Assembly (NCBI RefSeq): GCF_001715975.1
Contig: NZ_MARB01000001.1
Coordinates: 186,001 to 250,000 of the forward strand
Length of the DNA: 64,000 nucleotides
DNA from: Candidatus Thiodiazotropha endolucinida
Lineage (GTDB): Bacteria > Pseudomonadota > Gammaproteobacteria > Chromatiales > Chromatiaceae
Direction: 5' to 3'
The notes under the pieces were generated by a model. The model worked only from the letters and a program-made list of their open reading frames with translations. It was not told the DNA's origin and searched no databases. Shown in pieces: positions 33,531 through 41,507 of the stretch (position 1 is its first letter; each line of letters begins with the position of its first letter). The translations under genes were made by a program, and so were the position numbers.

Positions 33531-34547
33531 CTATATTCCAAACAGTTGTACTTGCCTGTTACCATTGTGCTTTTCGAGCTTGGCCGAGTACATGGACTTA
33601 TCGGCGCGGGCGAGCAGTGTTGCAAGTGTATCGTCAGCTTGAAGCAGAACGATTCCGTGTGAGACGCTGATGTCACCGAGTTCTGTCGTTAATCGTGACA
33701 TCATTGCCTCGGCTTGCTGTTTATCCGTGTTCGGCAGGGCCAAGGCAAATTCATCGCCTCCCCAACGCGCCACCATATCGGCATCACGAGAAATTCTGAT
33801 TAGCTGCCTGGAGACTTTTATCAATACTTTATCTCCGGCCATACGGCCCAATTTATCGTTGATTTTTTTAAAGTCATCAAGATCGAAAAACACAATACTT
33901 AACGGATGCTCCTCGCGTCTTGCCAGGGCAATCAGGTGGGCAACTATCGCTTCCCAATGGCGGCGGTTTGCCAATCCCGTCAGTGCATCATAGTTGGCCA
34001 GTTTAAGGATCTTGGTGACCAGGTTGTTTACAACCAGTCCAATTGTCAGTGTACCTCCAAACGTGGTAATTACGAATACATCCCAGTAGGGTACTTGACG
34101 TAGAAAGAGTACCCAGGCGGTCAATCCGAACACGACAATCAAATTTGTTAAATAGTAAGCAGGGCGATAAAAGTGGAAGGTGAAAACGAAAGAAATGGGG
34201 TAAATAAAGCCCGTTAAATAGACCATGTCAGTTGGTAGTATCCATTGCAATGCAAGCAGCAATGCATAACTCACCGGGGATTGCAGCATTGAAAACCACA
34301 ATACCAGGCCGGATGAGATAAACAGATTTATTGCAGGTATTATGAATGCATAACCGACAAACAGATATACCATCCATTTGAGTTCGAACCAAGGCAACAG
34401 CAACATGGAAGTTGCACCGATCACGCCGATACCAAGAAGAAATAGAGTGCCGAGTTCGTTATACTCGATGCGAGTGTTTTCTAGGTCTGTCTGGAATCCC
34501 TTCTTCAATAGACTTCGGCAAATGTCGTTTAACATCACCTGATCCAC
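33531..34547 (-). CDS. Membrane-bound diguanylate cyclase (GGDEF)
   Basis: The 338-aa protein has a hydrophobic N-terminal half with about five to six helices (to residue about 175) and a complete C-terminal GGDEF domain (YDALTGLANRRHW, DLDDFKKINDKLGR, RWGGDEFALALP, GIVLLQ). The active motif is intact. RDAD lies five residues before GGDEF, so the product-inhibition site is present. It would make cyclic di-GMP in response to an unknown membrane cue. There is no EAL domain and the gene is alone. Confidence 0.92.
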   Translation of the reverse strand: MDQVMLNDICRSLLKKGFQTDLENTRIEYNELGTLFLLGIGVIGATSMLLLPWFELKWMVYLFVGYAFIIPAINLFISSGLVLWFSMLQSPVSYALLLALQWILPTDMVYLTGFIYPISFVFTFHFYRPAYYLTNLIVVFGLTAWVLFLRQVPYWDVFVITTFGGTLTIGLVVNNLVTKILKLANYDALTGLANRRHWEAIVAHLIALARREEHPLSIVFFDLDDFKKINDKLGRMAGDKVLIKVSRQLIRISRDADMVARWGGDEFALALPNTDKQQAEAMMSRLTTELGDISVSHGIVLLQADDTLATLLARADKSMYSAKLEKHNGNRQVQLFGI

Positions 34548-34817
34548 TTGCGTCTTATTCGAAGAACTACATGATAATATCTAATACGGATCATTATACT
34601 TAATATCATCAACAAAACTCTTGTTTTTCACAAAAATAAGGAATGGCCTTCTCAAGATGATCCAACTATGCGTTGTGGATTGGAATGGGCTTATGTTTTT
34701 CACTAGGGGTTTGAAAACATATCAATCAGTCTTACGATGTAGGCATGTGAGATTGATACAATCCGTAATGCTCCTGTTGTCCAGATATTCACTGCCTGAG
34801 GACTGGAAATCAACATC
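34548..34817. other. Intergenic stretch with no supported gene
   Basis: Between the diguanylate cyclase start and the terminator of the molybdoenzyme operon. Composition is AT-rich and no frame has support. It must hold the leftward promoter of the cyclase gene, but no convincing sigma-70 or sigma-54 elements were found. Confidence 0.4.
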
Positions 34818-34848
34818 AAAAAAAGGGGATGGCCGAAGCCACCCCCCG
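34818..34848 (-). terminator. Strong rho-independent terminator of the iodate-reductase-like operon
   Basis: On the minus strand an 8-bp GC-rich stem (GGGTGGCTTCGGCCATCCCC) with a TTCG tetraloop is followed by about seven T. It begins about 28 bp after the stop of the molybdopterin subunit gene, so it closes that operon cleanly. Confidence 0.85.
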
Positions 34849-34875
34849 ATTCCTCAATATAAGCCTGTTAAGGTA

Positions 34876-37569
34876 TCAAACCACGTTGCGCGGTGCGAAA
34901 GACATGGAACGGAATTCGCCCTTGTATTTCGATTCGCCGATCTTCTTGACCCGCGCCACACCCATCTTGTAGTTGTAGTTACCACTGATCTGATCCGGCA
35001 CCCGGCCCTGCAGGGCATTGGAGGGCTGGGCGGTATTGATGAAGTAGGAGTACATGGTTCCCTTCTTCACGTGCGGCGTGACGATCGCCACGGCCGTAAC
35101 CGCCGCCTTGTCCAACTTGATCCAGCCGTTCTGCAACAACTCTGCGAAGTTGAAGTCCTTGCCGTGTACACCCTTGATGGTCTGCTTGAAGTTGGGAACA
35201 CGGTCGGAATAGAGCAGGACCTGGTCACCCGATTCGATACCCCGTTTGGCGGCGTCATCGGGATGGATCTCGGTCCAGTTCTCGGGCCAGCGTTGCGAGA
35301 TGTAGGCGCGACGGTCCACATCGTCGAAACCGGACTGCCAGATTTCGTTGATGCGGCCGTTAGTGTGCCACAGCTCGTCATCCTTGGGTTTCATCCACGC
35401 CCAGTAGTCGGAGAACAGGCTCCAGGGATGTTTCTGGATATTCACCTTACCGGTCTGGGAATTGAAGTGGGTACTCTTTTTGTTGACCATGTTGGCGCCC
35501 TGGGTACGGCCCTCCGCCACCATCTGTTCTTCTGTCATGGTGGTGTCGTGGAGACGTACGGTGCCAAGCAGTTCACCGGTCTTGTAGTTGAAGAAGGTCG
35601 GTCCCTGGATACCCTCGGTTCCCAGTTCTCGCAGCTTTTCATGCAAGGTCTTGCCCTCTTTGTGGGCGGCGACCTTGATCATGTGATAGGCCTTGCGGTT
35701 ACCGCGGCTGAAACGGGATGACTCTTCACAGACCTCATTCGAATTCTTCCAGTCAAAACCGTCGAAGCCCATCTTCTTACCCAGTTGGGCAAAGATCCAC
35801 CAGTCAGGTTTGGCATCGCCGGGTGCGTCGTAGAACTTGGAGTAGAGACGGATACGACGTTCACCGTTGGCGCGGACAAAGTCCTCTTCACCCCAGGTGG
35901 CGGCCGGCAACACAATATCGGCAAAACGGGAGCCGATGGGGTCGTGCAGGTAAATCTCCTGATTGAGCACCACGGTACCGCCACTGTCCATACGCTTCTT
36001 CAAGGTCTCGACGATCTCCTCCTTGTCGAAGGATCGTACCTGATGCGGGTTGTTGCTGACCAACTCTTCGAACTTGGCGTTCAAGCCCCCTGATCCACAC
36101 ATGGATTGAATCCAGGTGGTGCCGACCACATGGGCAAAGCGGGTGTTGCCTGAATAGAAGTAACGATCGCAATCCAATGCCTGGCGACGACGTCCGGGTC
36201 GTTTCTGGGCCGACTTGTTGCGGGGGTAACCGCCACCGCTGGTGCCGCCACGTTGATGTCCGCCGAAACGACCGACCACCTGACCGGGACGACCGCCTGC
36301 GCCACAGATTGTGGCCAGCGAGCTTACGGCATTGGTGTTACCGGTATTGTTGGACCAGTAGAAGCCCTTTTCGATACCCAGTGAGGTCTTCGGTCGGGTG
36401 CCGTCGGCCTTGGGCTTGGCCATCCACTCAGCAGCCTGGTATATCTGCTCAACCGGAATATTGGCGATCTTGGCGGCGTTCTTGGGATCGAACTCATCCT
36501 GAGCGAAATTCCACTTTTTGTAATCCTCAAAACCCTTGGTCTGGAATTTGCCCCAGGTGGTCCGCCACTGCCATGGGGTGTTGCGGGTACCCTGGCCGAA
36601 GCCTGAGCTGGATTCCCACTTGTTGTTGACCCATTTCTTGATCCACTCGCTATCCTCCCAGCCATTTTCCATAATGACCCGGGCGATCGCGCCCAAGACG
36701 GGCGTGTCGGTGCCAGGATCGAGTTGGATGAACAGGGCATTACCTCGGCTCTTGGCATACGCGATGCCTGCAGTCTCACGCACATTCACCCAGATCGTCT
36801 TCTGGCCACCGTCGATGGCAGGTTTCATGAACTGGTTGAAGATCATTGTCTTGGTTTCGTAGGGATCGGTACCGCAGATCATCAGGACCTCGGCATCACC
36901 CCAATCTTTATAGGCGGGACCGAAGTTATCGAAACCGGCATCCCGGAATCCTGGTGTCGAAGTTACGTTGGCCGGTGTGTCGTGCATAGTCCAGTTGGCC
37001 GTCTTCATGGAACGACGTGCAAACTTGGAACCGGCATAGGTGTTTTCAACAAACTGATAAGAGTAGATCTTCATGCCGTAAGCGTTGGCGCCATACTGCT
37101 TGACGGTGTACTTCATCAGATCCGTTGCCACATCCAATGCCATATCCCAGGAAACCGGTTGCAGGGTTCCGTTGATGCGGATCATCGGTGACATCAGACG
37201 GTCATTGGTGGGCTTGTCCGGGTTGTAGCATTTCTGCGCGATCGTGCCGCCACGGATGGAGGAGTCACCACTAATGTTAACAACCTTGGCGTCTTTATCC
37301 GGAATAACCACCACATTATGGGGGCGCCCCTTGTGCATCACGACATTGTGTTGCGTCGGTGCGACCCATGCCTGCAGCGGACCACTGGGAAAGTCGACAC
37401 CAAAGGCGTTTTCAGACGCCTTCATGCCCCCGTTCGGCACACCCACCGGCCAGCGATAGACCTTGTAACCACAAGCGACGATACAGTAGTCGCAGCAGGT
37501 GGTGAGGACTTCAGCGCTTTTCGGCGGCAGCGGTGTCTTGTCTTCGGGAAGGTAATATTTAGTTGCCAT
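34876..37569 (-). CDS. idrA: AioA-clade molybdopterin oxidoreductase, probable iodate reductase large subunit (IdrA-like)
   Basis: The 897-aa Mo-bisMGD subunit is AioA-type: Fe-S ligands Cys26, Cys29 and Cys33 (CCDYCIVACGYKVYRWP) with Ser103/104 in place of the fourth Cys (GDSSIRGG), implying a 3Fe-4S cluster. There is no signal peptide; it would be exported with its Tat-bearing Rieske partner. Arsenite oxidase substrate residues compare as follows: His196 (MHDTPANV) matches His195, Arg434 and His438 (GRFGGH) match Arg419 and His423, but Glu203 is replaced by Ser204. Gene content (Rieske plus two dihaem peroxidases) is that of dissimilatory iodate reductase. The substrate is inferred; an arsenite or other oxyanion enzyme is the alternative. 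The ribosome site is AGGAGGAG. Confidence 0.78.
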   Translation of the reverse strand: MATKYYLPEDKTPLPPKSAEVLTTCCDYCIVACGYKVYRWPVGVPNGGMKASENAFGVDFPSGPLQAWVAPTQHNVVMHKGRPHNVVVIPDKDAKVVNISGDSSIRGGTIAQKCYNPDKPTNDRLMSPMIRINGTLQPVSWDMALDVATDLMKYTVKQYGANAYGMKIYSYQFVENTYAGSKFARRSMKTANWTMHDTPANVTSTPGFRDAGFDNFGPAYKDWGDAEVLMICGTDPYETKTMIFNQFMKPAIDGGQKTIWVNVRETAGIAYAKSRGNALFIQLDPGTDTPVLGAIARVIMENGWEDSEWIKKWVNNKWESSSGFGQGTRNTPWQWRTTWGKFQTKGFEDYKKWNFAQDEFDPKNAAKIANIPVEQIYQAAEWMAKPKADGTRPKTSLGIEKGFYWSNNTGNTNAVSSLATICGAGGRPGQVVGRFGGHQRGGTSGGGYPRNKSAQKRPGRRRQALDCDRYFYSGNTRFAHVVGTTWIQSMCGSGGLNAKFEELVSNNPHQVRSFDKEEIVETLKKRMDSGGTVVLNQEIYLHDPIGSRFADIVLPAATWGEEDFVRANGERRIRLYSKFYDAPGDAKPDWWIFAQLGKKMGFDGFDWKNSNEVCEESSRFSRGNRKAYHMIKVAAHKEGKTLHEKLRELGTEGIQGPTFFNYKTGELLGTVRLHDTTMTEEQMVAEGRTQGANMVNKKSTHFNSQTGKVNIQKHPWSLFSDYWAWMKPKDDELWHTNGRINEIWQSGFDDVDRRAYISQRWPENWTEIHPDDAAKRGIESGDQVLLYSDRVPNFKQTIKGVHGKDFNFAELLQNGWIKLDKAAVTAVAIVTPHVKKGTMYSYFINTAQPSNALQGRVPDQISGNYNYKMGVARVKKIGESKYKGEFRSMSFAPRNVV

Positions 37570-37582
37570 TGTTTATCTCCTC

Positions 37583-38158
37583 CTAGCCTTCCATCAGGTT
37601 GTCGTTACGGCCGAAAATTAGGCCCATCATGCCGACGGCATAGATGTCATCGCCGTCCAGTTCAAGCAGGACCTGAGGGATACTCTGGTAGGCTTGACCC
37701 GAAACGATGATGCCATGACGAGTCAGATCGTATGTGGACAGATGCAATGGGCACTGGCCTAAAACTCGGTGTTCTCCCACAGCATGATACTTACCCGTGA
37801 GATAGCCGCCCTGATGTGTGCAGAGGTAACTGAATCCAACAACATCCCGTTTCGGACCGATACCGCCGCCCGCTTTTGCGCCATCCATCTTGACCACGAA
37901 ACAACTGGTGTTGGGACCGTCATCGGGATAGTTGAAGTCCAACGGCTGGTTGTCCTTCAGTTGACTCAGCTTCGCGACCAGCTTGCGTGGGTAGCCGACG
38001 ACGCGTGCCTTTGCCTGGGCCTGGCCCGGGAACAGGCTGATTGAGATCGTGCTTGCGGCTGCCGCGGCAGAACCTGAATACATCAGGAACTGGCGACGAT
38101 TCAACATGCATTTGCCATGCTCGGCCGCAGTCTCATCTTTTTTCTTCAGATCAGTCAT
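37583..38158 (-). CDS. idrB: Rieske 2Fe-2S small subunit with Tat signal (IdrB/AioB-like)
   Basis: The 191-aa electron-transfer subunit has a Tat signal NRRQFLMYSG and an Ala/Ser-rich h-region ending near QAQAKA, so it can carry the signal-less large subunit out. Rieske ligands are CTH (LCTHQGGYL) and CPLH (QCPLHLSTYD). Both cysteines that usually make the Rieske disulfide are absent (Gly and Leu instead), which often lowers redox potential. The ATG overlaps the previous stop (TAATG) with AGGAGG upstream. The order peroxidases, Rieske, large subunit is that of one transcript. Confidence 0.82.
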   Translation of the reverse strand: MTDLKKKDETAAEHGKCMLNRRQFLMYSGSAAAAASTISISLFPGQAQAKARVVGYPRKLVAKLSQLKDNQPLDFNYPDDGPNTSCFVVKMDGAKAGGGIGPKRDVVGFSYLCTHQGGYLTGKYHAVGEHRVLGQCPLHLSTYDLTRHGIIVSGQAYQSIPQVLLELDGDDIYAVGMMGLIFGRNDNLMEG

Positions 38159-39402
38159 TATTTTGCCTCCTGTGCGGCTTTCAGTTCAGCCAGGGTGAAC
38201 AGAGGAGCATAGGGTGGTTGTTCCGGCTTCTCCATCTCGATCTCAGGACCGGAGAAGGCCTCCAGGAACGCCAACAGATCTTCCTTCTCCTGGTCGGTTA
38301 GACCAAGGGGTTTGATCAGCTTGGTTTTGGTTTCCGGAAACAGTGTTGTGCGACCCTCTTCATCAACGCCGCCACGATTATAGAAATCGATGACCTCTTC
38401 CAGGGTGTAGAAAACGCCGTTGTGCATGTAGGGCGCGGTGTAGGCGATGTAACGCAGTGGTGCGGTACGGAACTTACCTTTATCCCACTTGTTCTTCGAG
38501 CGGTAGTAGAATCCCCAGTCAGACTTGGCGGTGCGATAACCCTCTTCAGTCTGACCTTTGGCGTACTGCTCAAAGCGGAAGGTGATCTGGGCCAGACCGT
38601 CCTCTTCCCAACGCTTGTTCGGAGGCACGCCGATGTTGTGAAAATCGGAATCGGTGGTCAGTTCACCGTTGTGGCAGTTGATGCATCCCGCCTTGCCGTT
38701 GAACAGTGCCATACCGCGCACCTGCTCTTCACTCAAGGCGCTCTTGTCTCCCTTGAGATACTTATCGAGAGGCACTTCATAGTCACCGGTGGTGTTCATG
38801 GTGCGTTCGAATGCGGAGATGGCATGCCAGACATCATCGATGATCGGCCATTCGGTGCCGAACACCTCTTTGAAGCGTTTCCTGTACTCTGGAATGAGTG
38901 CCAGGCGGGCTTCCATGATGTCATCCTCGCCATTACCCGCGACACCACCCTTGGCAGCCGATTTGGCCTGCTTCTCATTCGATGAGGCAGAGCCGGCCCA
39001 GAATTGTCTGGGGAAGTAGGCACTGTTGATGATGGATTGACTGTTGCGCCAATGAACCGTGCCGGGATAGCCGCGGGAGAAGTCTTCCGCCCAGGCCCAG
39101 CCCTGTTCAGGCTCATGACATGTGGAGCACCCGGTTGAGGCGTCACCGCCTACACGTGGATCGAAAAACAAAAGTTTGCCGAGTTCCACTTTGGCGGAGG
39201 TCAATTTGTTGTCCGGTGGGATCGGGGCTTTGCCCAGTGGCGCCAATGCGGGAGGCGCAGAAGACTTCATGGCCATTTTGGCGGCAGGCATCTTATCAGG
39301 TGCTGCGGCGTTAGCCTGTTTTCCGGCAGTCGCCTGACAACCCATAAATACAGCCGCAACGGCGGTGGCAACCAGGCTAAGCGTAACTTTCTTGATATGC
39401 AT
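38158..39402 (-). CDS. Dihaem cytochrome c peroxidase-like lipoprotein (IdrP-type)
   Basis: The 414-aa MauG/CcpA-family protein has a lipoprotein signal (VTLSLVATAVAAVFMGC, lipobox FMGC) followed by an Ala/Lys/Met-rich linker. Two haem c sites are present: CSTCHEPEQGW and CINCHNGELT. The peroxidase landmarks LGKLLFFDPRVG and APYMHNGVFYTLEEVIDFYNRGG are clear. In iodate respiration two such proteins are thought to remove H2O2 or reduced iodine intermediates. It is paralogous to the gene just upstream. ATG 39402 has GGAGG 8 bp away; the ATG at 39417 would lie before that site. Confidence 0.85.
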   Translation of the reverse strand: MHIKKVTLSLVATAVAAVFMGCQATAGKQANAAAPDKMPAAKMAMKSSAPPALAPLGKAPIPPDNKLTSAKVELGKLLFFDPRVGGDASTGCSTCHEPEQGWAWAEDFSRGYPGTVHWRNSQSIINSAYFPRQFWAGSASSNEKQAKSAAKGGVAGNGEDDIMEARLALIPEYRKRFKEVFGTEWPIIDDVWHAISAFERTMNTTGDYEVPLDKYLKGDKSALSEEQVRGMALFNGKAGCINCHNGELTTDSDFHNIGVPPNKRWEEDGLAQITFRFEQYAKGQTEEGYRTAKSDWGFYYRSKNKWDKGKFRTAPLRYIAYTAPYMHNGVFYTLEEVIDFYNRGGVDEEGRTTLFPETKTKLIKPLGLTDQEKEDLLAFLEAFSGPEIEMEKPEQPPYAPLFTLAELKAAQEAK

Positions 39403-39416
39403 GGTCATTACCTCCA

Positions 39417-40523
39417 TTAGTTACGGACTTCCGTCCAGTTTGCGATGGCTTCATACTCTGACGGATAGGGTTGCTTCCAGACATGCTTGTCGCTCGTCAA
39501 CGGATCACCGGAAAGCGCTTCCAGGAATGCCACCAGGTCTTTTTTCTCCTTGCCGCTCAATTTCAGTGGTTTCAGGAGGTCGCTTTTTCTGCTGTCTTTG
39601 CCACCACCCTGATTGTAGAAATCAACAACACCGGCCAGGGTCTTGATCATGCCGTTGTGCATATAGGGTGCGGAGTCTTTCAGTTCACGCAGGGAAGGAG
39701 TGACAAATTTACCCATATCTTCCTCAAGCAATGTGACATTGAAATAGCCGGGATCGCGTTTCAGGTTCATATAGTTGGGGATCCCCTGAAACATGGTGAA
39801 GGCGATAAAGGCCTGATGATTCATCGGGTCCATGAATACATCGAAATTTTCGGGTACACCGGTGTTATGTGCTGTTTGATCGGTCATCATCGGGCCGTTG
39901 TGGCACTGGATACATCCCGCCTTACCCTTGAAGAGTTTCATGCCCCGTTTGGCCGAGGCGGACATCTTGCCTGAATCGAAAGGCGCATTGGTCGAAGTCA
40001 ATGTCTTGAGATATTCGGGGATCGCCTTACGCACGGAACCATTGGAGGGTTCGCCGTAGCCGGCATCCTTGAACATCTGTACATAGACAGGATCCTGTTT
40101 CACCCGCTCCTGCATAATCCGCATATCCATGTTCATGGTATAGTCTTCAGTGAGCATTTCACGGGTCATATCGTTCAGGTTGGTGCCGATACGGCCATCC
40201 CAGTTCCACACTTTTCGGTGCGCAGCATTGATCAGTGAGGAGGCGTTGCGGAAATGGCCATTGCCTGGATAACCGGGAGAGAGCGCCTCTTCGCTGGCGT
40301 ATCCCTTTTCCGGTACATGGCATGTGGCGCATGAAACGGCGGCATCACCGGAAAGACGCTTGTCGAAGAACAGGCGTTTACCCAGTTCGGCTTTTGCATT
40401 ATTTATTTTCAGCTGCGGCAGTGGTCCGATATCCGGATACTCGGCAGCCTGAGCGCTAAGCGCGACTCCAAACCCCATCACGGCGGCTAGGAGGGTGCGC
40501 CCTGTAGTGACTCGTACACCCAT
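39417..40523 (-). CDS. Dihaem cytochrome c peroxidase-like protein (IdrP-type)
   Basis: The 368-aa periplasmic protein has a cleaved signal (LLAAVMGFGVALSAQAAEYP) and haem sites CATCHVPEKGY and CIQCHNGPMM. The family blocks LGKRLFFDKRLSGDAA and APYMHNGMIKTLAGVVDFYNQGGG are present. It is the first gene of the operon, with GGAGG 7 bp before ATG 40523 and a sigma-54 promoter about 110 bp upstream. Its pairing with the second peroxidase gene and a Rieske/AioA pair resembles idrP1/idrP2, though here the peroxidases come first. Confidence 0.85.
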   Translation of the reverse strand: MGVRVTTGRTLLAAVMGFGVALSAQAAEYPDIGPLPQLKINNAKAELGKRLFFDKRLSGDAAVSCATCHVPEKGYASEEALSPGYPGNGHFRNASSLINAAHRKVWNWDGRIGTNLNDMTREMLTEDYTMNMDMRIMQERVKQDPVYVQMFKDAGYGEPSNGSVRKAIPEYLKTLTSTNAPFDSGKMSASAKRGMKLFKGKAGCIQCHNGPMMTDQTAHNTGVPENFDVFMDPMNHQAFIAFTMFQGIPNYMNLKRDPGYFNVTLLEEDMGKFVTPSLRELKDSAPYMHNGMIKTLAGVVDFYNQGGGKDSRKSDLLKPLKLSGKEKKDLVAFLEALSGDPLTSDKHVWKQPYPSEYEAIANWTEVRN

Positions 40524-40625
40524 TGGATTTCCTCCAGGTCAGTTTTACTTAATCGGTGTTCCGAAAGATGATTCAGATCGCTGAAACTTTTCTCTTCAGA
40601 AGCGGTCTGAGCCGCTTGTATTTAT

Positions 40626-40641
40626 TGCATGAAGCAGGCCA
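40626..40641 (-). promoter_or_regulatory. Sigma-54 promoter of the iodate-reductase-like operon
   Basis: Minus-strand TGGCCTGCTTCATGCA keeps the GG and GC doublets 10 bp apart and matches TGGCACG-N4-TTGCW at most positions. The start of transcription would fall near 40615, about 90 bp before the first ATG. Confidence 0.7.
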
Positions 40642-40727
40642 GTTTTTTTTCGTTTTTTTATTCTTTTAAAAAACCGTAAGTTACTTGTGGTTTGCTGATC
40701 TGAGTCAACTGACCGGGTTGAATCGAT

Positions 40728-40742
40728 TGAATGGTTCGTTCC
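40728..40742. promoter_or_regulatory. Candidate enhancer (UAS) of the iodate-reductase-like operon
   Basis: TGAATGGTTCGTTCC fits TGAAYG-N3-CRTTCM, the palindrome seen three times between the divergent operons near 47.3 kb. Its centre is about 95 bp upstream of the -24 element, a normal place for an NtrC-type activator. The 40524-40876 gap holds no gene otherwise. Confidence 0.6.
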
Positions 40743-40876
40743 ACTGGTACTTTGTTTCGCCGCCCAATTTGCTCAGCTTGTTCAGTTTCCGGTGAACTCT
40801 TTTGGTCAGTTATCAGACCACCTTAAGTCAGCGCCAGGCCGGTTAGGGTAATATAAATGTCGCTTTAGCCGACGGG

Positions 40877-41470
40877 CTAGTTTCCCGACAGCACGTGCCG
40901 AATCGCTTCAAGGATAATGGATGGAGGTGTTTCGTGGGGAAAGACAAAACGAAGTATTCCCTCAGGTGTGATCAGATAGGTTACTGCAGAGTGGTTGACT
41001 ACATAACCGAAAGCGGAATCCTCGAGTGCCACTTCATAGTATTGGGCGCCATATAGCTTTGCCACCGCGGCAATTTCTGTTTCGCTGCCGGTAACGCCGA
41101 TCAGCTTGGTATGAAAGTAATTGACGTATTCATCCAGAACTTCGTAACTATCCCGCTTCGGGTCGACACTGATAAAGACTCCTTGTACTGACTTCAACTC
41201 ATCGTCGGTCAGTTCATTCAGTGCCTGAGTCAGAAAGGCGAGTGAGGTTGGACAGACATCGGGACACTTGGTGTAACCGAAAAAAAGCAAAACCACCTGT
41301 CCTCTCAACTGTTCCAGCGAAAACTCCCCCTGGCTCGAGTGCAGTGTGAAGTCGCCGCCTAACGGCATATCACCGATATCTAGCACTTTATCCTGTTGAG
41401 CGGCCTGTCCGCTCATTGATGAGACGATAGCGACCAGCAGAATAAGTTTGGAGAGGGGAAGTCTATACAT
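40877..41470 (-). CDS. SCO1/SenC-family copper chaperone or thiol oxidoreductase
   Basis: Periplasmic thioredoxin-fold protein of 197 aa with an N-terminal signal (LILLVAIVSSMSGQAAQ). The copper-binding CPDVCPTS motif and the distal His (VVNHSAVTYLI) are both present. SCO proteins load CuA sites or guard thiols. No CuA oxidase is in the window, so it may serve the adjacent cytochrome cluster or the idr-like peroxidases. It is the last gene of the leftward cluster, 37 bp after the trihaem cytochrome gene. Confidence 0.9.
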   Translation of the reverse strand: MYRLPLSKLILLVAIVSSMSGQAAQQDKVLDIGDMPLGGDFTLHSSQGEFSLEQLRGQVVLLFFGYTKCPDVCPTSLAFLTQALNELTDDELKSVQGVFISVDPKRDSYEVLDEYVNYFHTKLIGVTGSETEIAAVAKLYGAQYYEVALEDSAFGYVVNHSAVTYLITPEGILRFVFPHETPPSIILEAIRHVLSGN

Positions 41471-41507
41471 AGAGGTGCTTTTTTTCCTGATATCGGGTGA
41501 ATCGTTA

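Noticed and set aside
34621-35721. 366-aa frame on the plus strand
   Set aside because: Lies across the terminator and antisense to the molybdoenzyme gene. The coding signal is all on the minus strand.
34876-37569. Plain arsenite oxidase (AioA) assignment
   Set aside because: The 3Fe-4S motif and fold fit, but one arsenite-site residue is replaced and two dihaem peroxidase genes share the operon, which matches the iodate reductase locus better.
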